Positions 45,916-58,005 of a stretch of 64,000 nucleotides of DNA are shown here, piece by piece. How positions within the stretch are numbered: position 1 is the first letter of the stretch; the number at the start of each line of letters is the position of its first letter. The translations under genes and the position numbers were made by a program. The notes beneath the pieces were generated by a model. The model saw only the letters and a list, made by a program, of their open reading frames with translations. It was not told the origin of the DNA and did no database searches. This stretch comes from Sciurus carolinensis (Eukaryota > Chordata > Mammalia > Rodentia > Sciuridae). The stretch is from the NCBI RefSeq assembly GCF_902686445.1, contig NC_062218.1:15351015-15415014 (forward strand). The letters run 5' to 3'.

Positions 45916-47430
45916 GTAGAAGTTCTATCCATTTTCCACCAAAAAAAATCAAACCAAGTGTCTGTACCCCACAGCCCATTTTTCCTTTCACACTGCAATG
46001 TAAGCTGTGTCCCTCTGCATTTCAGAAGTTGTGCATTCTATTTCTTGGGAAACTTATAGTCCCAGTTATTCTCTCATGTGCTTTCCACCTCTCCCCATCT
46101 CAGATCCTGCTTTAATCTTTCCTGTCCCAGGAATACTTTCCTGGACCCAGTATTTTTTTCAGTCTTTGCCATCACAAGTATTTATGTGGGTTTTATAAAA
46201 GGCAAGAGGTGCAGATATTTGAACAAAAGCATGAAGAAGATGGGGTCCCAGCTTCCCTAACCACCGGTGCTGGTGACGTGAGCTGCTACGCAGAGAATAT
46301 GCCACGGAAGGCATCCTCAGCAGAGCCAGGTTTCAGTGAAGCCTAAACATGGAGCGAGCTTTTAGAAAAGAGGGTTGAAATTTAATGGGCCATCATTATC
46401 TTGCAAGAGAACTTTTAATAAGCACAATTCAGTATGTGTGGGGGCGTGAGGAGAGGAAGAGCACCAGAAGGAGAGAGAGCACAAGAGGTGAATTCATTTT
46501 AGGTCAGAGGGCCTAGTGATTTGTGGGAATGAGACTGGTAGAGAAGGGTTTCTCGCACTTTCCTAATCATAAAATTCGAATACATTCAGATAAATACACA
46601 TATTCTTAGTTTTCACCCAAGGTCTGATCCCCAGAACTAGAATTTTGAGTTTTTAACAAGCGCTGTGGGTGACTTTTATAATAAGGCAAGGATAAGAGGG
46701 GCGAATTCATGGAATAGAGGTGTGTGTGTGTGTGTCTGTGTGCGCGTGCACGCACACACGTGCATGCACATGTGGTGATACTGTGCACATCTGCTGGTAA
46801 ATGGAAGTGAGGAACTTGGAGAATTTGGGTCACAGTTTCATGGAATTCCAAGGATCTGTGAGCCACAGACTTGGACGGTTGGTGGTTTGCTGATCAACGT
46901 CTCTCAGATGTTGCTTTTGGTGATTAAGCATCTGTGCAAAGAACCATGTGTGAGGTTCTAATTGTTTCATGGAAATGATTATATGGTCTGGAGGCCTCAA
47001 ACCTGGGAGACTTAAGGCAGTTTCTGTCTACCGGTGGGGTTCTCAGTGTTCTGGTTGAATCTGTGTTTTCCTTGAGTACCAGGCTTTTGTGTATCTGGGC
47101 AAACTTGTGTTATGTGGCTGAATTGTGGCAGTTTTGTGAGGGAAAAAGCAGAGGCAGAGCAAAATGTAATTAAGCTGTGACTTTGAGAGGAGCTTGGGAT
47201 TGAATGCAAGAGAGAGTCAGAAAGTCACGAGTTTTTGAGATGAGGTAGCTAGTGATACTACTGCCTGACACAAGAAATGTGGGGCAAAGATCAGGATTCT
47301 TGAAGGAGGAAAGAACAGCCCAGGATACCTTGAGTTGATGTGACCACGTTACGTTCACATGCAGGCATTCAATGTTATGCTTCTGAAACTCAGCGGAGAG
47401 ACTTGGGTGGAAGAGGCAAATTTCATAGTG
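45916..47430. other. Mostly unique DNA
   Basis: No gene recognised. ORFs on both strands (45858-46260, 46606-46866, 47012-47358) have no domain. An alternating purine-pyrimidine tract lies at 46720-46775. Confidence 0.45.
46720..46775. repeat. (GT)n followed by alternating GC/GT/CA tract
   Basis: A GT run passes into 'gtgcgcgtgcacgcacacac' and then 'gtgcatgcacatgtg'. This is nearly continuous purine-pyrimidine alternation with near-palindromic symmetry. Confidence 0.9.
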
Positions 47431-47802
47431 TGATGGTCAATTTTATGTGTCAAGTGGTTTAGATCAGTTTCCTAGGCAAACTTTATTCTAGATGTTTCTG
47501 TGAAGTTGTTTTTTGGATGAAATAGTATTTAAATCAGTGAATTTTGAGTTAGGCAGATTACCTTTCATAGTGTAGTGAATTTTGTCCAATTAGTTAAAGG
47601 TCTTAATGTGTTAAACTGATGTCCCCAAGCAAGCAGACATCAGACTGCCTTTGGACTCAGACTGCCACCTTTCTCTGGGCCTTCAGACTGCTGGCCTACC
47701 AGGCAGATATTTGGACTTATGCTCCTACAATTTCATAGGCTAATTCCCTAAAATCCCCGCTCTTCTCAGTTCTCTTTCCTTGTAGAACCCTGAATAATAC
47801 AC
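47431..47802 (+). mobile_element. ERVL-type solo LTR, sense
   Basis: It starts 'tgatggtcaattttatgtgt' and ends 'tagaaccctgaataatacac', with 'gatgtttctgtgaagttgtt' and 'cttcagactgctggcctacc' in between. This is the order of a well-known mammalian ERVL-class LTR, though I cannot fix the subfamily. A possible 5-bp target duplication is TAGTG/CAGTG. Confidence 0.75.
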
Positions 47803-47875
47803 ACAGTGACCAGCATGTAGAAGTTATTAAGAGTCTTGAGATGGAAGAGATTGCCCTTGAGAATAAGAGTAACCT

Positions 47876-47985
47876 TAGGGATGGAGATGTAGCTCAGTGG
47901 TGGAGTAGGTGCTTAGCATACGTAAGGCACTAGGTGCAATCCCAGTACCCACACTCACCCACCCACCCCCAAAAGAGAAAGAGAA
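47876..47985 (+). mobile_element. ID SINE, sense
   Basis: 'gggatggagatgtagctcag' and 'ggtgcaatcccagtaccc' are the two promoter boxes. The tail is (CACCC)n and purine-rich. Confidence 0.88.
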
Positions 47986-47989
47986 ATGG

Positions 47990-48330
47990 ACTGAAAAGAG
48001 ACTCTTGGGGACAATACCAATGTTTAAATGGTGAACAAAATAAGGACAGGAAATGAAGAAACCTGAGCAAAACTGACTGTGAGGGTGTGATGGTACATAG
48101 AGTTGAACCTCTAGGAAGAGAGAGACTTAAGACAGGGGTGGTGTGCAGTGTCTGACACAGCAGAGGAGGATAGCAGAGGAGGTTGAAATGGGGCCATGTG
48201 ATTGGACAGTTAGAAGCCCTTGATTGTTTTAGCAAGAGTGGTTATGGAGTAGAGAATCCTGTGTTCAGTCTGGAATGGAATTCACAATAAAGAAATGAGA
48301 AACCAAAGACAGAAAATCTGAAATGAAAAG
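47990..48330 (+). repeat. Candidate ancient mammalian interspersed repeat, family not assigned
   Basis: 'agcaagagtggttatggagt' and 'cagtctggaatggaattcac' loosely follow the same old repeat family suspected at 43760-44000. The assignment is weak. Confidence 0.25.
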
Positions 48331-51300
48331 GAAAGGACAAAGGTCAGTGTCTCCAGGGCAAACCTGGTCCAAGAGAAAAGTGTTGGGAATTTTTCCTGGT
48401 TTTGTTTTTGCAATTTAAATCAAAAACACCTGCAGCCATTTTCAAGTTGGAAAGGAGGCCTCGGAGAGGAGGGAGAACTGACTGTGCAGAAAGGAAGGGT
48501 GGCGGGTTCTAGAAGAGGTGGACATGGAATGTGAAGAAACCCAATCACCTTGGAAACTGGAAGAAAACCTGCAGCGTGGGCTGCATATAATGATGGAAGA
48601 CAGGAGCAACAACAGCGATGAAGGTCAGAGACCTGGGGAGAGAAAGAGAAGGCAAGGGCTTCACAGAGGGGCAAGATTTCAAATGGTTACATAGGAGGCA
48701 ATTGATAGATCATAGCGAGGGGTCACATCGGAAGATCCGACTTTGTACTAACAATGCTCAGAGTCCCATCTCTTTCTTTAGAGTGCCTGGTAACCTAAAT
48801 TCGGCAGTAGTTGGTGTGGTGCTGTTCTTCATGGTTGAAACATCAGGAGACACCAGAAAGTTAGATGAGGCTCCTGGGGGAGAAATCACCATCATCTTCA
48901 GTGGGGTCCAGGTTGGGAATGAGGTGATGACACAGAGGAGCCAGTACAAGGACAGAAAGAAAGGATATATTAAAAATCATCTCTTTCTCTTTAAAATCCA
49001 AACAGTATTCTTAAGGCAGGCATTTCCTCTTATGGAGCCTGAAGAATTATCCAAAAAGTCACCACCAGGACTTGCTAATTGACTCAGAGAATTAGTCCAG
49101 GTGGCTACAACTCCCACCATCTGCTTTGGACCCTCTTTCCAGTCTGGTGTCCCGAATTTCTCTGCCATTGGCATCATTACTTGGAAGCTTTCTCTCTGCC
49201 TGGCCCCAACAGATTGATCACCTATTTGGACAGTCTGCTGTTCTTTGGACAATTGCTGTAACATGTGCTGCTTCTCAAATTACCCCCCATGGCAACTGTG
49301 ACCAGCAGTAAGTGGTGGCTCATCTTCCTGTGCAGCTCCCAGGACACCTACTCTGCTCACTGGGGAGGGCATTGAGAGGGGACTTGGCCAAGTTCTCACG
49401 CTTAGCAAATTTTGTGCCCAAATTTCTCATGACAACTGACACATGATTAATACATATTTTACAATATCCATAACCATAGTAAGGACAAAATATGATGCTT
49501 GTAATAATGAACACAGATATTTGGTGATATGAAAATGTAGCTTCACTTAGAATATAACTTGCTGGGGTTTAATCTCTCATGTTTTTCTGAGAGTTGGGAT
49601 ATTAACCTCAACTTTTCTGTTGATGGAATTATCATTGTGTCTTCTACAATACAAAATCTTGACTGAGTAGGATTTATTTGGGAAATGTTGGATCGGGGAT
49701 AAATTTGAAACTAAGAAACAATTTAGCTTTGATCTTCAAGGTTTCTTAGAGGGATCAGCTGGAGACCAGGTTCTGCATAGTTTTCCCCTTAAATAATGTT
49801 TTGTGTTACTAGTTTATCCATCCAGTACAGAAATTTCAGAGTGTTTTACATTGAACATCTGAGTGATTTACATTGGTGTGTAATGAATGTTGAAGATACC
49901 GTTCTTCGTTTATCACAGATGTTTGATGAAGCACTATTTTTATAATGAAAGCAGTATTTGCACTTGGAGTCAGAAAAATCTGAACTTTATTTCTTACATT
50001 GTCAATAATCCAAGTTGTTACCTTTGAGAAATGTGTTGTTTTCAGGTCTTTTGTTTTGACATCCGTGAATGTGGTCTGTTGCTTAATTCTTACACTAGAA
50101 TTTGATATTTGCATTGAGATACAGATGAAAGTTATACAATTCAGCTTTAGTTTTATCATAATATAACTATGTAAAATTTATGGTTATCCTCATCCTGTAG
50201 ATTTTCTTCAGCGTAGTTTAAAGGAAAGAGAAACTTTGGATAGTTATGTGCACATTTCTAATTTAAAGTATTTGATGACCTTTATTTTTTGTGTCAAAGT
50301 GACAGAAATCCTCTATTACCACTTGGCAGTAGAAGTATGTGGCAGAACAAATTTTAGAGCTACTATTTTTATTTACCAAAAAAAAAAAAAAAAAAAAGAA
50401 GTGTTGTACGCAACACAAATTCTCAAACTATTTTCTTTGATATTCCATTCAGATGTGGCTATTGCCTAATAATTGAGAAGCTGTTTTTCATTAAATCACC
50501 ATTGTTTTTTCAATATATTTTAAAATAAACTAATTTCATATCTATTTATTTCCATTTAGTCAATATCACTAGAGGAATGATCTGCAGAGAAAGTCACTCA
50601 GTTGTTGCAAAATCTTTGTCTCCTCATTTGAAATGTTTGCATATTTATTTGGGGTAATATGTTTTATTATGAAATGGAATAATAAAATTTCCTTTCACAA
50701 ATTACTTTATCTGGATGAAATTTTTCTAATAAAACTCTAGTCATTACTTTGTTCATCCTAGCAGCATGTGAAGCTCCTTTATGAATTCTGATATTTCTAT
50801 GCTCCTTGTTAGGATGAGGGCAAACTCTCAATTTTAAATCATCACACAAATTACTTATTTGATTGAAAATGATCAAATGCATCTTAGTTCTTTTTGAAAT
50901 TTGAATAAATATTTGACTGTGGAAGTCAACCTCACTTTTCTGTACAAATGACAGTGTACTCGTTATCAATTTCTTCACAATAATTAGGGAGCACAGGGAA
51001 CAATTATGTGTGGCTTTGTGTAAACTAGCTTCACTCACAATACTCATGTATAATGTAATAGTATGACTTTGCCTGTGGTTCTCCCATGGGACTATACCTC
51101 TTTAAGTATGCAACATGTTATAATTTATTTATTTTTGTGATCTCTTTCCTTCCTCTCAGATACATACATTATAAGACACATCCCAGGCAGGCTAGCACAG
51201 ATAAAACATAGGCGAGATTGAGAATCAAAAAGATTTAGGGCTGGATGGGACACTGGATATAGAGAAAATGTTCTGAATACAAATGAGTCTAGAAGAAGGT

Positions 51301-52019
51301 TTCTCAGGTTGGTGGAGGGAAGGCAGAGTGACAAAGAATTAAGAATCCCTGAAAAGTAGAGAATTTCCTCTGAAGGGTACTTATGCTCTGGAAACAAGTT
51401 CAGGGGTCTAGATCCAATGAGAAAAGATGCAGGAAATATCACAAAATCAGGTTGTGGGAACCACAGGGGCCTTACATGTACCAGGACTTTTCAGGAGCCC
51501 TGGGCAAACAAGTTAGGCAGGAGAAATCTTGTAGCAGAAGCGACTGCAAGGTGATCCTAAATGTTCTTGATGAACGTTTCACAGCACAGTGTGAATTGTG
51601 AGCACTGATACAGGACCTTAGGTGTCAGAGAGGGACGCAGAGAGTACCTGAAGAAAGAAGTAAGTAGTGCGAATGATCTCTATGGGCAGATGAACAGGAG
51701 GGGACTAAGATCATCTCAGCCCCAGTACCATCAGAGGTAGGCAGTGGCCAAGAACCAGAAACATATCTGTCACCATCTCAGACCAAGAACAGAAATGAAC
51801 CATGCTGGTGAACAAGCAGCCTTGGACTTAAGCAAAACCCCTGGGGAAGATCAACTGAAATGACCACATGTGCCTTTTAATTCACTCTGGGTTTGAGACA
51901 GGAACTGGGGTGAGCTGTGGAAACGCACAGCACTGACTTTGCCTTGCTCTCTCTGCCACGACCGCCTTCCCTTCTGTGTGTCCAAGAGTCATTTTATGGC
52001 TCAGGTTAATGTAGGACAG
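48331..52019. other. 3.7 kb of mostly unique DNA
   Basis: No gene recognised. The longest ORF in the window (48618-49082, 154 codons) lies here; it has no domain or signal that I recognise and no exon context. Minus-strand ORFs at 49836-50159 and 50667-51047 are AT-rich and lack domains. An A-run of about 20 lies at 50378-50397. Confidence 0.45.
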
Positions 52020-53432
52020 TAGATTGAACTCAGATGAGACACAACCATCTTGAAAAATAAGAACAAATTTGGACTAGTTTTCAAACTGCCCACAAGCCAC
52101 AATAATCAAGAGAGCATGGCGTTGGTGAAAGGATAGTCATGTAGATCAATGCAATAAAATGAAAAGTCTAGAAAAAAAACTCACCTTTTTGTCAATTAAT
52201 TTTTAATAAATGTTCCAAGAAAACTGAATGAAGGAAAAATAGAAGGTTTCTGGAATAACTGGATGTCCACCTGCAAAAGAATAAAGCAGGGGTTCTTCCT
52301 GACCTGATATTCATGTTGACTCAAATTCATTACAATGAAGTTTATTGTGAAAATGAAAGGTAAAACTATAAAAACTCTGGAAGAAAACAGAATCTTCACC
52401 CTTGGGTTAGGGAACAGGGGTTAAGATATCACACCATAAGCACAAGCCACAGAGAGAAAAGTAGATGAGTGAACTTTAACAAAATTTCAAAGCTTGTGCT
52501 TCAAGAACATCATACAGAAATTGAAAAGAACAAACAGAACAGGAGAAAATCTTTGAAAATCATTTATCTGATAACATATACAAGACATATAAGAGACTAC
52601 AATTCAAGAACAAAAGGAAAAATAATACCATTTAAAAATGGGCAAAGAATGAAAGTACACCTTTCTCCACAAATACCCAACAGACACATGGAAAGATACT
52701 CAAACTTGTGAGTCATTAAGGAAATACAAACTGAAACAACAGTTTAATACCTGTTCACCAGGATGACTAAAAGAAAAAAAAAGATAGAAAATAGAACAAT
52801 TTCTGAGGATAATAAGATAGTTCAGAAAGTTGGATCTGCAGAAAGATCCAAGAACATATGAGAAAGAATAAATCAAGGTAAAATTAAAAGATATTTTAAT
52901 TGATCAGAAAGATGGCTTTGTTCAAAGTAACAACATTAACTATGCATGGGATTATTATAACCAGGGATAAGTGAAATGAATGGCAGTGGTGTCACAGGGA
53001 TGTGTGAGAAATTAGGAACACCGTGTGATAAGGTACCTTCACTGCAGGTGGAGCAGAGCAGAGTGCTGTTTGAAGGTGGACTTGGTTGAAACTGCATGGG
53101 CTCCTTATGAAGCTGAACAAGACACGCTCAGAAGCAGAGAGTGGAATGCTGGTCACCAGGTGGCCAAAGGTTGCTGCAGGAGAAGTTCAGAGGGTACAAG
53201 ATTTTAGTCACGGAAGGAAAAAGCTCAAGTACAATACAATCATATGGTTATTAACAACATGTTAATTCATTAAAATGCTGAAAGGATACAATTTAAGTGG
53301 TTTGCCACAAAAATAAGTATGTGAAATAGTTCACATATTTATTATTTCAGCTTAACCTTTTCACAATGTATACACATGCCAAAACATTGTGTTTTGTACA
53401 ACAAATTCATATACTTTGTATTTCTCAATTAA
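52020..53432 (+). mobile_element. Old L1 (L1M-type), late ORF2 plus 3' UTR fragments
   Basis: 'caataatcaagagagcatgg', 'aaaactctggaagaaaacag', 'atttaaaaatgggcaaagaa' and 'acacatggaaagatactcaa' follow the ORF2 order of old mammalian L1s. From about 52790 the text changes to 3' UTR-like pieces, ending with 'cacaatgtatacacatgcca' and 'tctcaattaaaaagaaag'. Many stops are present. It may be more than one overlapping fragment. Confidence 0.7.
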
Positions 53433-53445
53433 AAAGAAAGAAGTA

Positions 53446-53561
53446 GGGCTGGGCAGGAGCTCAGCAGCAGAGTGCTTGCCTAGCTGTGGAAGGCCCTGGG
53501 TTCTAAGCACCACAAAAGTAAAACAAATAAAATAAAGGCATTCTTTCAAAGAGAAAAAAAC
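53446..53561 (+). mobile_element. ID SINE, sense, with perfect target-site duplication
   Basis: The ID body begins 'gggctgggcaggagctcagc' and contains 'gccctgggttctaagcacc', followed by a long A-rich tail. It is flanked by a perfect 13-bp repeat AAAGAAAGAAGTA at 53433-53445 and 53562-53574. It landed at the A-rich end of the old L1. Confidence 0.93.
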
Positions 53562-53574
53562 AAAGAAAGAAGTA

Positions 53575-54260
53575 AAAGTATGTTAGAAACTAAGGCAACA
53601 ACTAAAAATTTAGAAAAAAATATAATTTTATGCTAAAATATTAAATTTAATCATATTCAATGTCAGTTTGAACCAGAGAAGGCAGAAAAAAAGGTGGAAT
53701 GGGGAAGCATAATGCAGAGACAGAAAATAGTTACACACAGGGCAGATCATTATCTAACTGTATCAATAATCAGTTTACATGTGGCTGATCAAGATGCACC
53801 AACTGTTAAAAATATAGTCTTAGGACTGGGGTTGTGGCTCAGAGGTAGAGTGCTTGCCTAGCATGTGTGAGGCACTGGGTTCAATCCTCAGCACCACATA
53901 AAAATAAATAAATTAAATAAAGGTAAAAAAATGTAGACTGTCAGAGTGGACAAACAAAATGATGCACAAGCCATATGTTGCAGACATAAATCCTTTCAGG
54001 ATATAAAACTCCAGATGAGTTAAAAGTGAAGGTGTAGGATCAACAAAGATATGTGATACCAACAGTAATTAAAAGAAATATGGAATAATTATATTAATTT
54101 CAGACAAAACAGATTTCAGACCAAGAAAGTCTATAGGGAAAAAGAAGAGAAAGGTAAAATCATAAAGGGTTCATTTCGCCAGAAAAACTTAATGATCCTA
54201 AGTGTGTACCCACCCAATGATAGAACATCAACATACTTGCAGCAAAACATTTATTATCAT
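53575..54260 (+). mobile_element. Old L1 (L1M-type), early ORF2 region
   Basis: 'gtatcaataatcagtttaca', 'actgtcagagtggacaaaca' and 'atattaatttcagacaaaac' belong to the endonuclease-side part of L1 ORF2. This lies upstream of the reverse-transcriptase end in a normal L1, yet here it follows a 3' end. An ID SINE interrupts it at 53821-53926. Confidence 0.7.
53821..53926 (+). mobile_element. ID SINE, sense, inserted in old L1
   Basis: 'gactggggttgtggctcaga', 'gcactgggttcaatcctcag' and an (AAAT)n tail. Flanking repeats AAAAATATAGTCT (53808-53820) and AAAAATGTAGACT (53927-53939) match at 11 of 13 positions. L1 text continues on both sides. Confidence 0.93.
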
Positions 54261-55011
54261 TGAATTTTGTGAAGATAAAATATTGACACAAATTATGTAA
54301 CTTATTCAGCTGACTTCTTATAAATATAAAATACTTTCACATTTTATTAATCATTACTTATTTACAACTTTTATTTTTACTCCAACGGAAACTATTTCTA
54401 GTGGTTAGAAATACTTACATATACAGATGTGAGAACAGATTAAGTGCTCAGACTGCTTCATTGCTTACAAATGTCCCATTTCACAGAAGGTCAAAAGAAT
54501 CAATCAGCAACATGGAGATTCAAGGAAAATGTAACAGGAACCTCAACAAGTGACATGTTAAAACAAAACCATTGTTAGAATTCATCAAAAGAAAGGAAAG
54601 GATAATGTTATGGTGATCATTATTTTTTAAATATACAATCATTGAAAAGCATAAAAATTATGTAAGTTCAGTATCGGTTGTTAGATATGACTTTATGTCA
54701 AAAATATGAATCACATTTACTTACGGATGTGTTTATTTGATGACTAGATTTAGTAGCTCTTATATTTTCAGAGTAATTAGAACTCTGAGCAATAAATCCT
54801 GCCCATGGTTAATGAAATTATTAAGGAAGAAACTAATTTTTATCAAATATTAATTTAACTAATACTTAACAAAGTCCAATGAGAATTCCTGCCCTTAAGT
54901 AATATTCTGCTATTGGGGTTACAACATAGTGATAAACAAATTAATAAAGAATAAATGCATAGTTAAAACAGTCTCTCAATCTTAAAGCATTCAAGTATCA
55001 TTTTATGGAGA
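54261..55011. other. Unique AT-rich DNA
   Basis: Nothing recognised; more diverged L1 sequence is possible. Confidence 0.4.
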
Positions 55012-55654
55012 AGATGAGTAGATACCTGAATTTCCATGTTCATTGCAGCACTATTTACAATAAAGCAAAAATGAAAAAAAAAAAAAAACTTACGTGCCTA
55101 TCAACTGAAGAATGTAAAGAAAATGTGGTTCATAAACTCATTGCAATGCTACTCTGCCATGAGAATGGAATTCTGTCATTTGCACCAACAGGAGTAGAAC
55201 TGGAGATCATCATGTTAAGCGATATAAGCCAGGTTGAGAAAGACATGTATGGCATGATCTCACTCATATGTGGACTCTAAAATAGTTGGTCTCATAAAAG
55301 TTGAGAGTGTAATGGTGGTCACTGAAGCTGGGGGAAGTGGGAGAAGTGCACAGGAAAGTTTGTTTGATGGGTATTAAGCTAGAGTTGGGAGTAAGAAGCT
55401 TTGTTGTGCAATTGCACTTAAATGTACTATATAGATAATGATAATATACTCTGTTTCCAAAAACTAGAAGAAAGACATTTTTAATGTTTTTAGTATAAAT
55501 AGGTGGTAAATGTTTGAGGAAATAGCTGTGTCCACTCTGATTTAAACATTACGCATTATATACAAGTATCGAAACATCACACGAAACCCCTTAAATATGT
55601 ACAATTTTTATGTTTTGTATATTAGTTTTAAAAAAGTAAAAAAAAAAAAAAAAA
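55012..55654 (+). mobile_element. L1 (older, L1MA-like) 3' end, sense
   Basis: Positions 55005-55280 encode an ORF2 C-terminal remnant with 'VELEIIMLSDISQVEKDM'. The 3' UTR then has 'ggaaatagctgtgtccactc' and 'atcgaaacatcacacgaaac', and an A tail ends near 55654. The 3' UTR differs from the squirrel-type L1s elsewhere, so this is an older subfamily. An A-run at 55071-55087 has expanded inside the ORF. Confidence 0.85.
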
Positions 55655-57800
55655 TTGTGCATTGGTCTAGGATATCTTCCAGGAACAAATGACTTTAAAT
55701 TGGTCTCATTGATGAAAATTCCAGGAAAGTCTTTGGTCATCCATGACCGATGTCATTATTACTGAGAAGTGGAGAGAAAGGGGAAAGGACAATAACAGAT
55801 TAAGAGAAATTTCTCTCTTCAATAAGGTCTCCCTGATGGCTATCCCTCCAACTTTTGCTAAGTCAATGAAAAACTCTCAAAATGGTTTAAGTGAGTAGAT
55901 CTATTTTTCTAGGTGCCAGCCGAGGGTCAGTCCTCTCTTTTGTAATGATGCCAGGAAAAAACTTCAGGTGCCAGGGATAACAAGGACCAGGGAAGGACCA
56001 GGGGATGTCAGTGCCCTTCATCTCCTTGGAATTAACAGCAATCTGGTTGGAAGGTTTGGTCTTTCGTGGTCCATGGGAGGAAAATAAGGCGGATTATCTC
56101 AATTTCATGAGGGAAGAAGCATCCCTGATAAAATCTAGATTTTAGATACTTGCATGCATTTGCAATTAATTTTTGCATACTGAAATTTTGAGGCCACAAC
56201 GTAAAGTATCAATCATTTCCCCTGCTCTACAATTTTGGCATCGAATTTTAGCATAAATTTTTAGTACAAAAGTTTTGAACAGAATACTGATCATGCTACC
56301 TACTCAAGTAAAATATTCTCTAAATTCACCTTCAAAAGAATTTCTTTAGTTGCCAACAAGTAGAATACAGAAGACAATACAGTCAGTCTGGATACAAAGA
56401 TTCTTTTTTCATTTACTCAGTGTTTCCATTCCTGGGAATCACATTAATTACATAAGCCTGTCTTTCTCTAATTTTGCAGTGTTTTTTTTTTTTTTTTTTT
56501 TCTTTTCTTAGTTAAGTCTTTCTGAGACTATGGATCTAAATAACATTAATCAAGATATGTGCCTTATGGTCAACCCAATTAGTAGCACAGTGCATGATGT
56601 CTAAGGTTCTAAACTTATAGGATGCTATTTAAATTAAAATATAATGCAGTATGGTCTCATCCGAGTATAGTCTCATCTGAGTAAACAAGGGTGTAAATTA
56701 TTTAGGACATCCAGTAGTGACATAACATGAAATCATATCTATTACTTTTGATTAACTTTATTTAAAATCTCCCAGTAGAGAGTCTTGAAAAGCCTCTTTC
56801 AGAACTACAGCTAACCCAAGACACGAAAAGAAACAATTTCCATTTGGGTCATCAATCAATGCATACTCAGCTTGGTTCCAGTTGGGATGCTGACCCTGTA
56901 TTGTCAGATAGAAGCAGTTATGAACCACACTCTGAACAAAATGTGTTATTTCCATTATTTTCACCACTCCTGATGAGCAGGTAAATTGATAGGAAAAATG
57001 AGTTGACCAAAATAGACAAGAGCTGAAGATGATGCATTTGCAAGGCCCTAGGTGTAAATGGAATTCTTAACAGCTTCCATTGTGTCTGAACACAGCAGAG
57101 CAACACCAAGTCAAAGGAACAAAGACAGCTTAAGTGCAATAATATGGCACAGTTTGTGTTCATTTTGGATTAAGCCAAAGTGGGCAGGGAAGAAGCTAAG
57201 CACAATAGAAAAAAAGAGATAAAACCGTGTCCTCAAGGCATTCACATCTGTGTGAGCAGAAGGAAAGGGTCATAGGAGAGCAATGTGGACCAGGGGTCTG
57301 GAAGTCTGTGAGCAAGGAGCCGAACCCAGGACAGGAAGACCTGCTGGACTGGGTGTGCAAGGCAGTATCGAGGGTAGCCCAGAGAATAAGATGTAAAGAA
57401 CATTTTATGTGGAAAGAAGAGAAAGGCAAAAGAAAGGTTGAGAAAGCAAGGCAGGAACGAAAACGATAAACGGCTCAGAGTGGCTGGCCTAGGGGCTTCC
57501 ATGGATGAAAAGTAAGGAATGAGCGTGACAAATGGAGTCGGCCTAGAAAGTTGCCCTTTTAGAGATGGTAGAGCAAGGACTGCTGTTAAAGGATGCTCAG
57601 AATACAGGTAGCTATGTTGTCAGGATGGACTGACAGGCACGTGGGTTCAGGGGGACACTTCAGCAGGAAGGAACTGAAAGGCACATGGCTCGTTCCCCAA
57701 GTGACGGGGGACCTTCCCTCAGAATCTCTAGGTTAAGAAGCCCAAGTCTGTACTGTGGGGAAGGAAGGACACGGAAAGAGTTCTAGCAAATTGTCTCTTT
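55655..57800. other. 2.1 kb of mostly unique DNA
   Basis: No gene recognised. A poly-T run lies at 56482-56501 and a 16-bp tandem pair at 56650-56681. Overlapping ORFs on both strands at 57196-57502 come from purine-rich text and lack domains. Confidence 0.45.
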
Positions 57801-58005
57801 TGACTAAGGCTCTCAAGCTGGGCAATTTTGTCTCCCAGTGGATGTAGATATTTAGCAAGGGTTGGAGACACTTTCAGATGTCACAGCTGGTGGGACCCCT
57901 GCTAGCTACTGTCATTTAGTACGTAGAGGCCTGGGATGTTACTAAACGTCCTAGGGTATTCAGTATAACCCCTTGCAGGACAAACTCCTTCCTAGGTAGC
58001 TTTTG
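57801..58005 (+). mobile_element. MER5A-like hAT-Charlie MITE, sense
   Basis: 'ggctctcaagctgggcaatt', 'gtagaggcctgggatgttac' and 'aaacgtcctagggtattcag' follow MER5A in the sense direction. The right end is diverged and its boundary uncertain. It is the partner of the antisense copy at 20668-20860. Confidence 0.8.

Noticed and set aside
48618..49082. 154-codon plus-strand ORF, the longest in the window
   Set aside because: No recognisable domain, signal peptide or repeated structure. Another ORF overlaps it on the other strand, and it lies in non-coding-looking sequence. An ORF of this length is expected by chance in 64 kb.
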